From positions 1 to 41,909 of the forward strand of contig JANLJF010000072.1 in assembly GCA_029255605.1 (NCBI GenBank): DNA of 41,909 nt. The letters run 5' to 3'. The position numbers and the translations under genes were made by a program. How positions within the stretch are numbered: the stretch's first letter is position 1; each line of letters starts with the position of its first letter. The stretch is from Azovibrio restrictus. GTDB taxonomy: Bacteria > Bacteroidota > Bacteroidia > Chitinophagales > Chitinophagaceae. Of this stretch, positions 7,937 to 16,630 are shown piece after piece. The notes beneath the pieces are model-generated. The model was not told where the DNA came from. It saw only the letters and a list, made by a program, of their open reading frames with translations, and made no database searches.

Positions 7937-8968
7937 ATGAAAGCCCGTGTTTTGAAATATGCCATACCACTGCTGCTCTATTCAGGTGCATGGCGCAGCT
8001 TTACACACACGGGTTGGGTGGTTTGGATACCGGTACTGATATCCTTCGTTATCATACCTATACTGGAACTGTTCATAAAACCAAGCGAACGAAACCTGAC
8101 CGCCGACGAGGAAGAAATGGCCAGGCACGACAAGGCATACGATTGGTTGCTATACCTGGTTGTTCCGCTTCAATACGCAGCTCTATATTTTTTCCTTTCG
8201 GGCATTACAGATGCAGCACTTACCACTAGCGACCGCATAGGGCGCATCCTATCTATGGGGCTGCTATGTGGTATCATGGGCATCAATGTTGGCCATGAAT
8301 TAGGCCACCGGGTAAATAAAACAGAACAGACATTGGCACGCATGCTGCTGCTTACGTCTTTGTACATGCATTTTTTCATCGAGCACAATCGCGGGCATCA
8401 TAAACATGTAGGCACACCCCAAGATGCCAGCAGCGCCGACAGGAACGAACCACTCTATTTCTTCTGGATACGCAGTATCACAGGTGTATACAGGAAAGCA
8501 TGGCAAATATCATTTGAAGAGCAAACTAAAAAAGGCAAAAGCTTTTTGCAAAACGAAATGCTGCATTACCAACTTATCGAGCTGGCTTTTTGCCTGGGCA
8601 TCGGTTTATATTTCGGTTGGACTGTGTTGAGCTATTTTCTTATCTCCGCACTCATTGGCATACTACTGCTGGAAACCGTGAATTATATAGAACACTACGG
8701 CCTGAAGCGCAAAGAAACAAGCAACGGAAAATATGAGCGGGCTATGCCCAAACATAGCTGGAACAGCAACCACACTATTGGCCGCATTATGCTCTTCGAA
8801 CTAAGCCGTCACAGCGACCATCATTACCTGGCCAGCCGCAAGTACCAGCTACTACGCCACCACGACCATTCGCCACAACTACCTACCGGCTACCCCGGCA
8901 GTATGATACTGGCTATGCTGCCTCCGATGTGGTTTGCAGTAATGAATAAACGCATTGATAACATGTAG
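7937..8968 (+). CDS. alkB: AlkB-type alkane/fatty-acyl membrane monooxygenase
   Basis: A 343-residue integral-membrane di-iron hydroxylase. All diagnostic histidine motifs are visible: HELGHR (about 119), EHNRGHHKHVG (about 149), NYIEHYGL (about 252) and RHSDHHY (about 291), with hydrophobic helices between them. Family members hydroxylate the terminal carbon of n-alkanes using rubredoxin or ferredoxin electrons; the HYG motif and final HSDHH favour AlkB over fatty-acid desaturases. No rubredoxin or reductase gene is adjacent. In Bacteroidota the true substrate may be a fatty chain rather than an alkane. A -7-like TAATTTTC at 7924 would leave almost no leader. Confidence 0.9.
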   Translation: MKARVLKYAIPLLLYSGAWRSFTHTGWVVWIPVLISFVIIPILELFIKPSERNLTADEEEMARHDKAYDWLLYLVVPLQYAALYFFLSGITDAALTTSDRIGRILSMGLLCGIMGINVGHELGHRVNKTEQTLARMLLLTSLYMHFFIEHNRGHHKHVGTPQDASSADRNEPLYFFWIRSITGVYRKAWQISFEEQTKKGKSFLQNEMLHYQLIELAFCLGIGLYFGWTVLSYFLISALIGILLLETVNYIEHYGLKRKETSNGKYERAMPKHSWNSNHTIGRIMLFELSRHSDHHYLASRKYQLLRHHDHSPQLPTGYPGSMILAMLPPMWFAVMNKRIDNM

Positions 8969-9066
8969 CAAAAATGAGTACTGCCACCGCTACACATCGC
9001 TAACCTCGGCAGCTGCGCAAATGGCTCTAAAAGATAATACACCACCTATTTCTTAACCCAAGTCAA

Positions 9067-9096
9067 TTTCCTGCCAGTTGCGTGTCGATAGTTTTG
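9067..9096 (+). promoter_or_regulatory. Candidate promoter upstream of the orphan ORF
   Basis: TTTC (9067-9070), an 18-bp spacer and TAGTTTTG (9089-9096), the last an exact match to TAnnTTTG, lie 20 bp before the ATG at 9117. The rest of the 8969-9116 stretch shows no other feature. Confidence 0.5.
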
Positions 9097-9116
9097 CCGT
9101 ATAATCATTACGACTT

Positions 9117-9233
9117 ATGCGACTGTGGTATTTCGTCTTATATGCCATCTTTACTATTGCCTTAGAATTATGCAGCAAGCCGGTCACTACCAAAGAACCT
9201 GTGTATACTTATTACCTTGGTACAGCCTGGTAG
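9117..9233 (+). pseudogene. Short exported-type ORF (38 aa) with in-frame stop; possibly a 60-aa gene interrupted by TAG
   Basis: The ATG ORF begins MRLWYFVLYAIFTIALELCSKP, cut here as a signal-like helix with a cysteine at position 19 (not a canonical lipobox), and ends YYLGTAW at a TAG (9231-9233). The same frame continues for 21 codons (QYKAKYGYGKCSRRERTL...) to TAA at 9297-9299, exactly at the start of a terminator. A promoter-like TAGTTTTG precedes it. The coding-like continuation suggests a recent nonsense mutation (TGG to TAG) or a sequencing error; alternatively only the short form is real. No family is recognised. Confidence 0.4.
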
Positions 9234-9297
9234 CAGTACAAGGCAAAGTATGGCTATGGAAAATGTAGCAGAAGAGAACGCACCCTCATAACATTAT

Positions 9298-9322
9298 AAA
9301 AGCCCCGCTATACGGGGCTTTT
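9298..9322. terminator. Bidirectional intrinsic terminator
   Basis: A symmetrical hairpin with arms AAAAGCCCCG and CGGGGCTTTT around CTATA gives T-runs on both strands. It serves trxA on the minus strand and the orphan ORF or alkB transcript on the plus strand. Confidence 0.92.
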
Positions 9323-9347
9323 CACTTATTTCATCACCGGTAAGTAA

Positions 9348-9665
9348 TTACAGGTGTTGTTGTATTTTCTTGTCGAATACACCTTTAGGTGCAGCGCCCA
9401 CTTGTTTATCTACTACCTGGCCATTTTTGATGAACAGCACTGCAGGTATACTGGTGATACCGTAGTTGATAGAAAGGTTAGGATTCTCATCCACGTTCAC
9501 TTTACCTACATTCACTTTACCATCATACTCTTTAGCCAGGGCTTCAATGGTTGGGCCCAGGGCCAAACAAGGACCACACCATGGTGCCCAGAAATCTATT
9601 ACACTCAGTTTATCTGCGTTTAATACTTCAGCATCAAAATTTGCATCAGTGAATACAGCTGCCAT
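9348..9665 (-). CDS. trxA: Thioredoxin
   Basis: A 105-residue cytosolic thiol-disulfide reductase of normal thioredoxin length. The active site WCGPC is at residues 29-33 (FWAPWCGPC) and the cis-proline loop is TSIPA. It has no signal peptide, so it acts in the cytoplasm with thioredoxin reductase, which is not in this window. It is a single gene between a bidirectional terminator and an exact -7 element (TAAATTTG) about 32 bp before the start. Confidence 0.97.
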   Translation of the reverse strand: MAAVFTDANFDAEVLNADKLSVIDFWAPWCGPCLALGPTIEALAKEYDGKVNVGKVNVDENPNLSINYGITSIPAVLFIKNGQVVDKQVGAAPKGVFDKKIQQHL

Positions 9666-9696
9666 TTTTATTATGTTTTAAATTTTAAATTATCTA

Positions 9697-9704
9697 CAAA
9701 TTTA
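9697..9704 (-). promoter_or_regulatory. trxA -7 element
   Basis: TAAATTTG on the minus strand is an exact match to TAnnTTTG, 31 bp upstream of the trxA ATG. No good -33 TTTG was found at the usual distance. Confidence 0.5.
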
Positions 9705-9788
9705 CTATCAATATCTGACTTAGCAGCATAGAGGAGCAAAATACCACTATAGACTACCTACATACCTATAAGCTTATACTTGTTATAA

Positions 9789-12700
9789 CTAATTATTCTT
9801 TAGCTCTACAGAGTATTTCATCTTATCATTGGCAGCCAAAAACTGGAGCAGCTCATCGTTAATATCAATGCGGCCTGATGTTTTCAGTTTCGATGTTCTG
9901 CCGTCTTCTTCATCTATCACCTGTAGCTGCACATCTGTATTGCCCGGGTGCTTCTTAAAGTTATCGTGCAGGAACATTACGACATCGTGCGTTATAGCTT
10001 CCAGTGGCATCTGCAGGTGCAGCTTGCGGGTCATTATCTTGCGCACTTCATCCAGCAGTACTATACCCTGCACCTGGAACTCCATGACACCCGGCCTGAA
10101 CCTGTGTTCCTGGTACACACCGGTTATCATCAGCTTCTGCCCGTTATCTACATATTTGGCATACTCTACATAGTTCTTCTCCCAAAACACGATTTCCTGG
10201 TTGCCGGTATAGTCGTTGATGACCATCTTGCCAAACTTGCTACCCTTCTTCGTGGTCATATGCGCGGCATCGGTAATGAAGCCCGCTATACGTACCGTTC
10301 TGCCTTTATTATTCTCTATCTCATTTATCGGGGTGAAGTTGTAGTTATCTATCTCAAACTTGTAGCCATCCAGCGGGTGGGCACTCAGGTAGATGCCTAT
10401 CACTTCTTTTTCCCTGTCCAGCAGTTCGGGCAATGTCCATGTATCGCATTCCGGTATGGCCGGTGGTTTAATGTCCGGCATCACCGCATCGCCAAATAGG
10501 CTGTTGCTGGCCATAGAGCTGCTGGCCTGCACCTGGTTGCCAAAGCGCACCAGGCGTTCCATACCCGTTACAGGGTCGGTAGGCGGAGCGAAAAAATACT
10601 GTGCGCGGTGCATCTCTTTAAAACCATCCATGGCACCTGCCAGCACCAGGCTTTCCAGCGACTTCTTGTTTACAGTACGTTGATTCACGCGCGATATAAA
10701 ATCGAACACAGTAGTGTAGGGCCCATTCGCTTCACGCTCTGCTATAACATCTTCTACTGCCGCTTCACCCACACCCTTAATGGCATTCATACCAAAGCGA
10801 ATGACGCTCTCTTTGTTTACCGAAAAACCTTTCAGGCTCTCATTCACATCAGGCCCCAATACTGCAAGGCCCATGCGCTGGCACTCTTCCATGTAGAACT
10901 TTATCTTATCGATATTGCCCTGGTTATTGAGTACCGCCGCCATAAACTCGGCCGGGTAGTGTGCCTTCAGGTATGCTGTCTGGTATGCTACGAAGGCATA
11001 ACAGGTAGAGTGCGACTTATTGAACGCATACTGGGCAAAAGCTTCCCAGTCGGTCCATATCTTGTTCAGTTTATCTTCAGGATGGCCTTTTTTAGTAGCC
11101 CCTTCAATAAACTGGCTTTTCATTTTGTTCAGTACGGTAATCTGCTTTTTACCCATCGCCTTACGCAGTACGTCGGCATCGCCTTTACTAAAGCCTGCCA
11201 GCTTCTGCGATAGCAGCATCACCTGCTCCTGATATACCGTGATACCGTAAGTTTCTTCGAGGTACTCCTGCATATCGGGCAGGTCATATACGATCTCCTC
11301 CTCGCCATGCTTGCGTTTGATGAAGTTGGGGATGTACTCGAGCGGGCCCGGGCGATACAAGGCATTCATCGCAATAAGGTCATCAAACTTATCGGGCTTC
11401 AACTCACGCAGGTACTTTTGCATACCCGGGCTTTCAAACTGGAACGTGGCATTGGTTTCACCCCGCTGGTACAATTCGTAAGTCTTCGTATCATCCAACG
11501 GAATGCTGTCGATATCTATTTCCAGCCCATAGTTGCGCCTTATAAGCTCCAGTGCATCTTTGATGATGGTAAGGGTTTTCAATCCCAAAAAGTCCATCTT
11601 GATAACACCGGCATTTTCAATGACGTTACCCTCAAACTGGGTTATCAACAGTTCCACATCCTTTACAGATGATACCGGTATCAGCTCTGTAAGGTCCTTA
11701 GGGGCAATGATGATACCCGCTGCGTGGATACCTGTATTACGAACAGAGCCTTCCAGTTTTTCGGCAGAGCGTAATACATCACCATGCAGGGTTTTGCTCG
11801 CGTATATCTCGCGTATCTTATTTACGTTCTCTATCTCTTCGCCACCCAAGCCTTCTTTACTTTCCAGGCTCTTCTCGCCTTTTATCGGCGCATGTAATAT
11901 GCGCTTTAGCTCTATACCCGGGCGTTCCGGCACCAGCTTTGCCAGTGCGTTGGAATCGGGCAAGGGCAGATCGAGCGCACGGGCTACGTCTTTGATGCTC
12001 ATTTTGGCCGCCATGGTACCATAGGTAACAATGTGCGCCACCTGGTTTTTACCGTACTTATTCACTACGTAGTCTATCACCTTCTGGCGGCCTACATCGT
12101 CAAAGTCGGTATCTATATCGGGCATGCTCTTACGTTCCGGGTTCAGGAAACGCTCGAACAGGAGTTTATATTTAATAGGGTCGATATTGGTAATGCCGAT
12201 GCAATAGGCCACCACCGAACCCGCTGCCGAACCACGGCCCGGCCCTACGAATACCCCAAGATCGCGGCCAGCCTTAATGAAGTCGGACACGATGAGGAAG
12301 TAACCCGCGAAACCCATCGTTTTGATGGTAAACAGCTCAAAGCGCAGGCGCTCGTCTATTTCGGGTGTTATGTCAACATACCTACGCTTGGCACCTTCCC
12401 AAGTCAGGTGTTCCAGGTAGGCATCCTGGTCGTCATGAAACTCCGGCGGCACCTTGAAGTGAGGCAGCAATATCTCGCGCTCCAGCTTCATAGGTTTTAT
12501 CTTATCTACTATCAGCCCTGTATTATCTATTGCCTCCGGTATATCACTGAAGAGTTTTGTCATCTCTTCAGTAGTCTTGAAGTAGAACTGATCGTTATAG
12601 AAAGCAAAGCGGGTATCCTTCGGCTTTGCTTCATCATCGTCAGAAAACTCTTTATTGGTAGGCGTAGTTTGCTTTTCGCCGGTATTGATGCAAAGCAGGA

Positions 12701-13454
12701 TATCGTGCGCGTTGGCGTCTTCCTGTTCCACATAGTGCGAATCATTTGATGCTATGATAGGCACATTATACTTTCGGGCAAACTTCAGCAACACTTCATT
12801 CACCTTTATCTGCTCCGGTATATCGTGGCGCTGCATTTCCACATAGTAGTCTTCGCCAAACAGGTCGAGCCACCATTTAAACACCTTCTCCCCTTCTTCT
12901 TCCCCCTTACGGAGTATGGTGCGCGGCACCTGTGCACCCAGGCAACAGGTAGTGGCTATCAGCCCCTCGTGATACTGCAATACCAATTCCTTATCGATAC
13001 GTGGGTATTTACCATACAGGCCTTCCATATAGCCCAGCGAGCAGAGCTTTACCAGGTTGCGGTAGCCTACTTCATTTTTGGCCAGGAACAGCTGGTGATA
13101 CCGGGCATCTTTCTCATCGCGGGAGAACTGGCGTTTCAACCTGTTTTCTACCAGGTAGAACTCGCAGCCAACAACGGGCTTTACTACCGGCTCCAGTATG
13201 TCTTTACCTTCGGGCGTGGTGCCCACAACCTTGGTTTTCTTCCATGCCTCGGCTACAAACTGGAACACACCAAACATATTGCCGTGGTCGGTGATAGCCA
13301 TAGCGGGCATCTCGTCTTTTGCGGCCTTATCGTATAGCCTGCCGATGGACGATGCACCGTCTAACAAAGAAAACTGCGTATGGTTGTGTAAATGCGAAAA
13401 CTTCACCCTGTACCTCTCTGAATTTGCCTGATTAAAATACCCCGAACGGGACAT
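9789..13454 (-). CDS. dnaE: DNA polymerase III alpha subunit
   Basis: A 1221-residue replicative polymerase. The N-terminal PHP domain shows FSHLHNHTQFSLLDGA (about 19-34). The polymerase core has GPGRGSAAGSVVAY and the catalytic aspartates of PDIDTDF (about residues 446-452), then the helix-hairpin-helix region (GMNAIKGVGEAAV) and a C-terminal OB fold (GRTVRIAGFITDA). Length and order are those of DnaE type 1. The ATG at 13454 adds 16 residues before the conserved start; a GTG at 13406 (VKFSHLHNH) is an alternative, because a -7-like element ends only 1 bp before the ATG. It is transcribed alone. Confidence 0.97.
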   Translation of the reverse strand: MSRSGYFNQANSERYRVKFSHLHNHTQFSLLDGASSIGRLYDKAAKDEMPAMAITDHGNMFGVFQFVAEAWKKTKVVGTTPEGKDILEPVVKPVVGCEFYLVENRLKRQFSRDEKDARYHQLFLAKNEVGYRNLVKLCSLGYMEGLYGKYPRIDKELVLQYHEGLIATTCCLGAQVPRTILRKGEEEGEKVFKWWLDLFGEDYYVEMQRHDIPEQIKVNEVLLKFARKYNVPIIASNDSHYVEQEDANAHDILLCINTGEKQTTPTNKEFSDDDEAKPKDTRFAFYNDQFYFKTTEEMTKLFSDIPEAIDNTGLIVDKIKPMKLEREILLPHFKVPPEFHDDQDAYLEHLTWEGAKRRYVDITPEIDERLRFELFTIKTMGFAGYFLIVSDFIKAGRDLGVFVGPGRGSAAGSVVAYCIGITNIDPIKYKLLFERFLNPERKSMPDIDTDFDDVGRQKVIDYVVNKYGKNQVAHIVTYGTMAAKMSIKDVARALDLPLPDSNALAKLVPERPGIELKRILHAPIKGEKSLESKEGLGGEEIENVNKIREIYASKTLHGDVLRSAEKLEGSVRNTGIHAAGIIIAPKDLTELIPVSSVKDVELLITQFEGNVIENAGVIKMDFLGLKTLTIIKDALELIRRNYGLEIDIDSIPLDDTKTYELYQRGETNATFQFESPGMQKYLRELKPDKFDDLIAMNALYRPGPLEYIPNFIKRKHGEEEIVYDLPDMQEYLEETYGITVYQEQVMLLSQKLAGFSKGDADVLRKAMGKKQITVLNKMKSQFIEGATKKGHPEDKLNKIWTDWEAFAQYAFNKSHSTCYAFVAYQTAYLKAHYPAEFMAAVLNNQGNIDKIKFYMEECQRMGLAVLGPDVNESLKGFSVNKESVIRFGMNAIKGVGEAAVEDVIAEREANGPYTTVFDFISRVNQRTVNKKSLESLVLAGAMDGFKEMHRAQYFFAPPTDPVTGMERLVRFGNQVQASSSMASNSLFGDAVMPDIKPPAIPECDTWTLPELLDREKEVIGIYLSAHPLDGYKFEIDNYNFTPINEIENNKGRTVRIAGFITDAAHMTTKKGSKFGKMVINDYTGNQEIVFWEKNYVEYAKYVDNGQKLMITGVYQEHRFRPGVMEFQVQGIVLLDEVRKIMTRKLHLQMPLEAITHDVVMFLHDNFKKHPGNTDVQLQVIDEEDGRTSKLKTSGRIDINDELLQFLAANDKMKYSVELKNN

Positions 13455-13455
13455 A

Positions 13456-13463
13456 CAAAATAA
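13456..13463 (-). promoter_or_regulatory. Candidate -7 element of dnaE
   Basis: TTATTTTG on the minus strand matches TAnnTTTG at seven of eight positions. It is immediately upstream of the annotated ATG, so transcription from it would begin at or inside that codon and favour the downstream GTG start. Confidence 0.35.
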
Positions 13464-13703
13464 CGAAAAAGCGGCGGGCTAACCCGTTATGGTTATCCAC
13501 AAAACCTGAATAAAAACCGTCAACATATACACATTTTCATAATTGTTCCAGTTTGTTCCGATTTCAGAGTTTTGATTTTGGAACATTCCGGGGAGAATGT
13601 TGTGTTTTGTTGTGAAATGTTGCATTTTTCTACCTCATATGTTCTCATAACCTTTTCATACCTGCCAAAGAACTACTACTACAAATTTACAATAATTATA
13701 AAT
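13464..13703. promoter_or_regulatory. dnaE upstream region with DnaA-box and dyad motifs
   Basis: This AT-rich gene-free stretch holds TTATCCACA (13493-13501), identical to the consensus DnaA box; two GTTCC copies one helical turn apart (13545-13549, 13555-13559); GGAAC at 13580-13584; and a 7-bp inverted repeat AACATTC/GAATGTT (13582-13588, 13595-13601). No coding potential is convincing. A regulatory role is inferred only from the motif cluster. Confidence 0.4.
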
Positions 13704-13705
13704 AA

Positions 13706-13730
13706 AAAGAGGAGCCTTGTGCTCCTCTTT
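13706..13730 (-). terminator. Terminator of the T9SS cargo gene
   Basis: A perfect 10-bp stem AAAGAGGAGC/GCTCCTCTTT with a 5-nt loop, followed on the minus strand by TTATTTAT. It lies 21 bp beyond the stop codon. Confidence 0.85.
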
Positions 13731-13750
13731 CTCAATATTCATTTAAAACC

Positions 13751-16351
13751 CTAATGATTCACTGTCAGCTTACCTGATGTTGCCTGTCCGTTTATGTAAT
13801 ATTTATAAACATACATACCTGATGGCAGTGACGAAACATTTACATTATATAGTTGTGCTCCGGATACTTGCTGCTCATTAATCAGGTCCATTACCTTCTG
13901 GCCCCTAACATCGAAAAGCTCTGCACTGACCCTGGCATTATTTACGCCAGACAGATTGATACGTACATAATCGGATGCGGGATTAGGATATATTTCGAAT
14001 GCTGGTTGGTTATCCATTTCCGGTACACCCGTAGTACCTTCCTTACAGCCAGAATAATGATTCCTGAAGAAGCCAGCAATAGACTGTGTATCGCAACTGT
14101 TTTTAACGAAAACCTCTACTTCTATATAATGATCAGGACGCGCATTGAAGTATGTTACTGCCGGGAAGAAGGACATACCGCAATTTTGCCACATATAGTC
14201 TGTAAGCGATTTAGTGATATTGCTCACATTACAGCCAGTAGAACAAGTAGTTGTCGTTAATGGTGTAATTACGGATGGTGTACCGCTACATGAGGTGCCA
14301 TAATCTTTTATAATAAACCAATACTCGTCAAAGTCAGACGTAGATGTATTGATATAAATAATAGGTGTATTGCCGCAAGCATCAATAGCTGTTGAACATG
14401 CAGTACCCGGAGTGGCGTAAGTGGCACCAGAAGATGTTGTACTTACCTGCCAGCCAGCCAATCGTGGGCTCCATATATTTGTTTCTACATAGGCACTCTT
14501 AGTATCAGAAGATGTACCATTACATGTATTGAATACCTGCAGGCTTATCTTAAAATATTTGCCTTCTGCTGCATATTGCCCTAATATACCACTACCCCAT
14601 GTCTGCATATTTACACTGGTTAATGGACCGGTAGTAATAGGACCTTGCTCATAGATACCTGAAATATCATTGCCGCAGTTATCTACTTCGTCTACTGTAA
14701 TACGATAACTCTGTACGGCTGTTAATGGTACATCCGGCGTTAAAACAAATGATTGTGTAGGACATCCTGTAACTATTTGGTGGGGGCTACATTGAGCCGG
14801 AAGCCTTGTCTGTGCATTTATTTTAAAATCAGCATTCCTGTTTGTCCAATCGAATTTGATATTGGCCGTTACTTCATAAGACTGATCGCAGGTGGTAACG
14901 TAATAGATAACTTTAAAATACTTGCCGGCTACATTGTAAGTGCCATTGAAGAGCTGCGGAGCATATGTTTTTAAATCTAACTGGTACAAGTCTGTGCTGC
15001 TCATCACCGGTGCAGAGGGCAGATATATACCACCGGGAATAACATTTCCGCAGGCATCTGTTTCCTGCAGTACAACACTCCAGTATCCCTGCCATGTACG
15101 TGCCTGTGTAGGGTAAAACATAAGCGTGCTGCAATCAGTGATACTTTGATAAGAGCATGGTGTCGTAACCCTTGGAACATTATTTATGGTAAAGTTTGGA
15201 TTGAAATCGTAATAGGCACTATTATCATCCCCATCTATCTGATTGTTGATATAGAAATTGTGAGTACCATTATAAGTGGCAGCACTTTTTACAGTTGTTA
15301 CACCGTTCAATAAGGGGGTAGGTACTGCGCCTGTACCACTGGCAGGATCGAAATAGCATAGAACGCCGGGGCCGGTTACAATAAAATAAGGCGTAGTTTG
15401 ATGCGCGCACAAATACATTTTACCATCCTGGCCTCTTTCTATCTCTGTAAAATTGAACATGGCCTTGCTACCATAGCTAATGGGGTTGAATGTACCGGCC
15501 GATACATCATAATAGCCAATACCACCATTATCGCCACCGCTATAGTAATAATAGCTGAGCCAAAAGTCGCCAGATACAGGATCATATTCCAATCCTTCTA
15601 CCTGGTTGATGGCCCCTGAAGTAGTACCAAGTGAGAATGCTGTGAATGAATAGCTACTAAGATCGCAGAGCGAAACCTGGTTATTATTGCCATTGGGATA
15701 GTATAATGTAGAGCCATCGGGTGTGATCTCCATAAGCTGCACATTTCCCCGGATACCGGGTGCAGATGTAGAAACTGTAGTTGGAGAAGAACCTGTACTA
15801 GTGCCATTATTATAGAATGTATGACGCTTTAATACGCCCCCTTCCAGTGTATATACATTTCTATTTCCATTTGATTCCAGCGGAGCTGCTACTATACCAA
15901 ACTGATAATAAGAAACACTTGAATTGGTGTATAAGGTAGTTGCCGATGTAACTGAAGGACTTGAGTAGGTACTTACCTCCAGCCGCACCAAGCTATTAGA
16001 CTGCCAGTACATTACGTAATACGTAAAGCAGTCTCCGATTTTGGGAAAAATCTCAATCTCACTATTTACACCGCCAATGGTATAAAACAAAGTGCCGGAA
16101 GCATCGTACAGACCATAGCCGTTAGCCGAAAACAGTAAAGAACTGTGATAATAAACGGAGTTCACGTAATCTCTTAACGTATTGGGGTAAGCTTGCGGGG
16201 AGAGATTCGTAAGACCTTGTGTACTGGTATTGAGTGTTAAACCACTACTGGTAGATTGAAAAACGGACCAGTATTTGGCATAGCCATAGCTAAAATACTG
16301 GGTGAGCAATAGCATAGCTGTTAGCAACAGCTTGTGTTGTGTTGTCTTCAT
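13751..16351 (-). CDS. Secreted T9SS cargo protein with beta-propeller-like N-terminus and Cys-containing repeats
   Basis: An 866-residue protein with signal peptide MKTTQHKLLLTAMLLLTQYF (continuing SYGYA). Residues ~26-390 are Ser/Thr/Tyr/Gly-rich with blade-like strands (LEYDPVSGDFWLSYY, LMEITPDGSTLYYPNG), suggesting a beta-propeller. Residues ~395-780 hold three diverged ~125-residue units built around aromatic strands and cysteines (ETDACGN..AGKYFKVIYYVTTCD; EVDNCGN..EGKYFKISLQVFNTCN; ..HYIEVEVFVKNSCD). The last ~80 residues are a type A T9SS sorting domain (FEIYPNPASDYVRI, LFDVRGQKV, LPSGMYVYKY). It is therefore exported and probably surface-anchored or released; the ligand is unknown. 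It is monocistronic, with -7-like TATTTTCG at 16387-16394. Confidence 0.85.
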   Translation of the reverse strand: MKTTQHKLLLTAMLLLTQYFSYGYAKYWSVFQSTSSGLTLNTSTQGLTNLSPQAYPNTLRDYVNSVYYHSSLLFSANGYGLYDASGTLFYTIGGVNSEIEIFPKIGDCFTYYVMYWQSNSLVRLEVSTYSSPSVTSATTLYTNSSVSYYQFGIVAAPLESNGNRNVYTLEGGVLKRHTFYNNGTSTGSSPTTVSTSAPGIRGNVQLMEITPDGSTLYYPNGNNNQVSLCDLSSYSFTAFSLGTTSGAINQVEGLEYDPVSGDFWLSYYYYSGGDNGGIGYYDVSAGTFNPISYGSKAMFNFTEIERGQDGKMYLCAHQTTPYFIVTGPGVLCYFDPASGTGAVPTPLLNGVTTVKSAATYNGTHNFYINNQIDGDDNSAYYDFNPNFTINNVPRVTTPCSYQSITDCSTLMFYPTQARTWQGYWSVVLQETDACGNVIPGGIYLPSAPVMSSTDLYQLDLKTYAPQLFNGTYNVAGKYFKVIYYVTTCDQSYEVTANIKFDWTNRNADFKINAQTRLPAQCSPHQIVTGCPTQSFVLTPDVPLTAVQSYRITVDEVDNCGNDISGIYEQGPITTGPLTSVNMQTWGSGILGQYAAEGKYFKISLQVFNTCNGTSSDTKSAYVETNIWSPRLAGWQVSTTSSGATYATPGTACSTAIDACGNTPIIYINTSTSDFDEYWFIIKDYGTSCSGTPSVITPLTTTTCSTGCNVSNITKSLTDYMWQNCGMSFFPAVTYFNARPDHYIEVEVFVKNSCDTQSIAGFFRNHYSGCKEGTTGVPEMDNQPAFEIYPNPASDYVRINLSGVNNARVSAELFDVRGQKVMDLINEQQVSGAQLYNVNVSSLPSGMYVYKYYINGQATSGKLTVNH

Positions 16352-16386
16352 TGGATATATGTTTTAAGGTGAAAAAAGAAACTAAC

Positions 16387-16394
16387 CGAAAATA
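16387..16394 (-). promoter_or_regulatory. Candidate -7 element of the T9SS cargo gene
   Basis: TATTTTCG (TAnnTTTG with one change) lies 36 bp upstream of the ATG. The remaining gap up to 16581 shows no gene. Confidence 0.35.
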
Positions 16395-16581
16395 TGCGGG
16401 TGGGTTATTTTTCTAAAATAAGTTTGCGATGCTGAATGGTGCCAACGAATGGAGGACACCCTGGAAGGTGATGTTTTCTGTTTCATGGTTTTGGTGGTTA
16501 GGTGATATAAACTCTATACGAATATACATACTAACAACCAAATAAAAACCAACTCAAACAAAAAATCTTTGTCAATAAAAA

Positions 16582-16608
16582 AGAGCGATACAATATTTGT
16601 ATCGCTCT
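16582..16608 (-). terminator. Terminator of the lipoprotein gene at 16631
   Basis: A perfect 12-bp stem (AGAGCGATACAA with TTGTATCGCTCT, loop TAT) is followed on the minus strand by TTTTTTATT. It lies 22 bp after the stop codon. Confidence 0.9.
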
Positions 16609-16630
16609 AGATTACGGTCTGTTCAACAGC

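Noticed and set aside
13493-13501. Perfect DnaA box as evidence for a replication origin
   Set aside because: A single box without a box cluster or dnaA/dnaN neighbours is not an origin; a chance match in 42 kb is plausible.
13545-13559. GTTCC repeat as an alphaproteobacterial-type SOS box (GTTC-N7-GTTC)
   Set aside because: The spacing is six, not seven, and the organism is not an alphaproteobacterium; kept only as an unexplained motif.
13572-13754. A 60-codon ORF in the dnaE upstream gap
   Set aside because: It runs through the terminator hairpin and is rich in residues typical of AT-rich noncoding DNA; no signal or motif.
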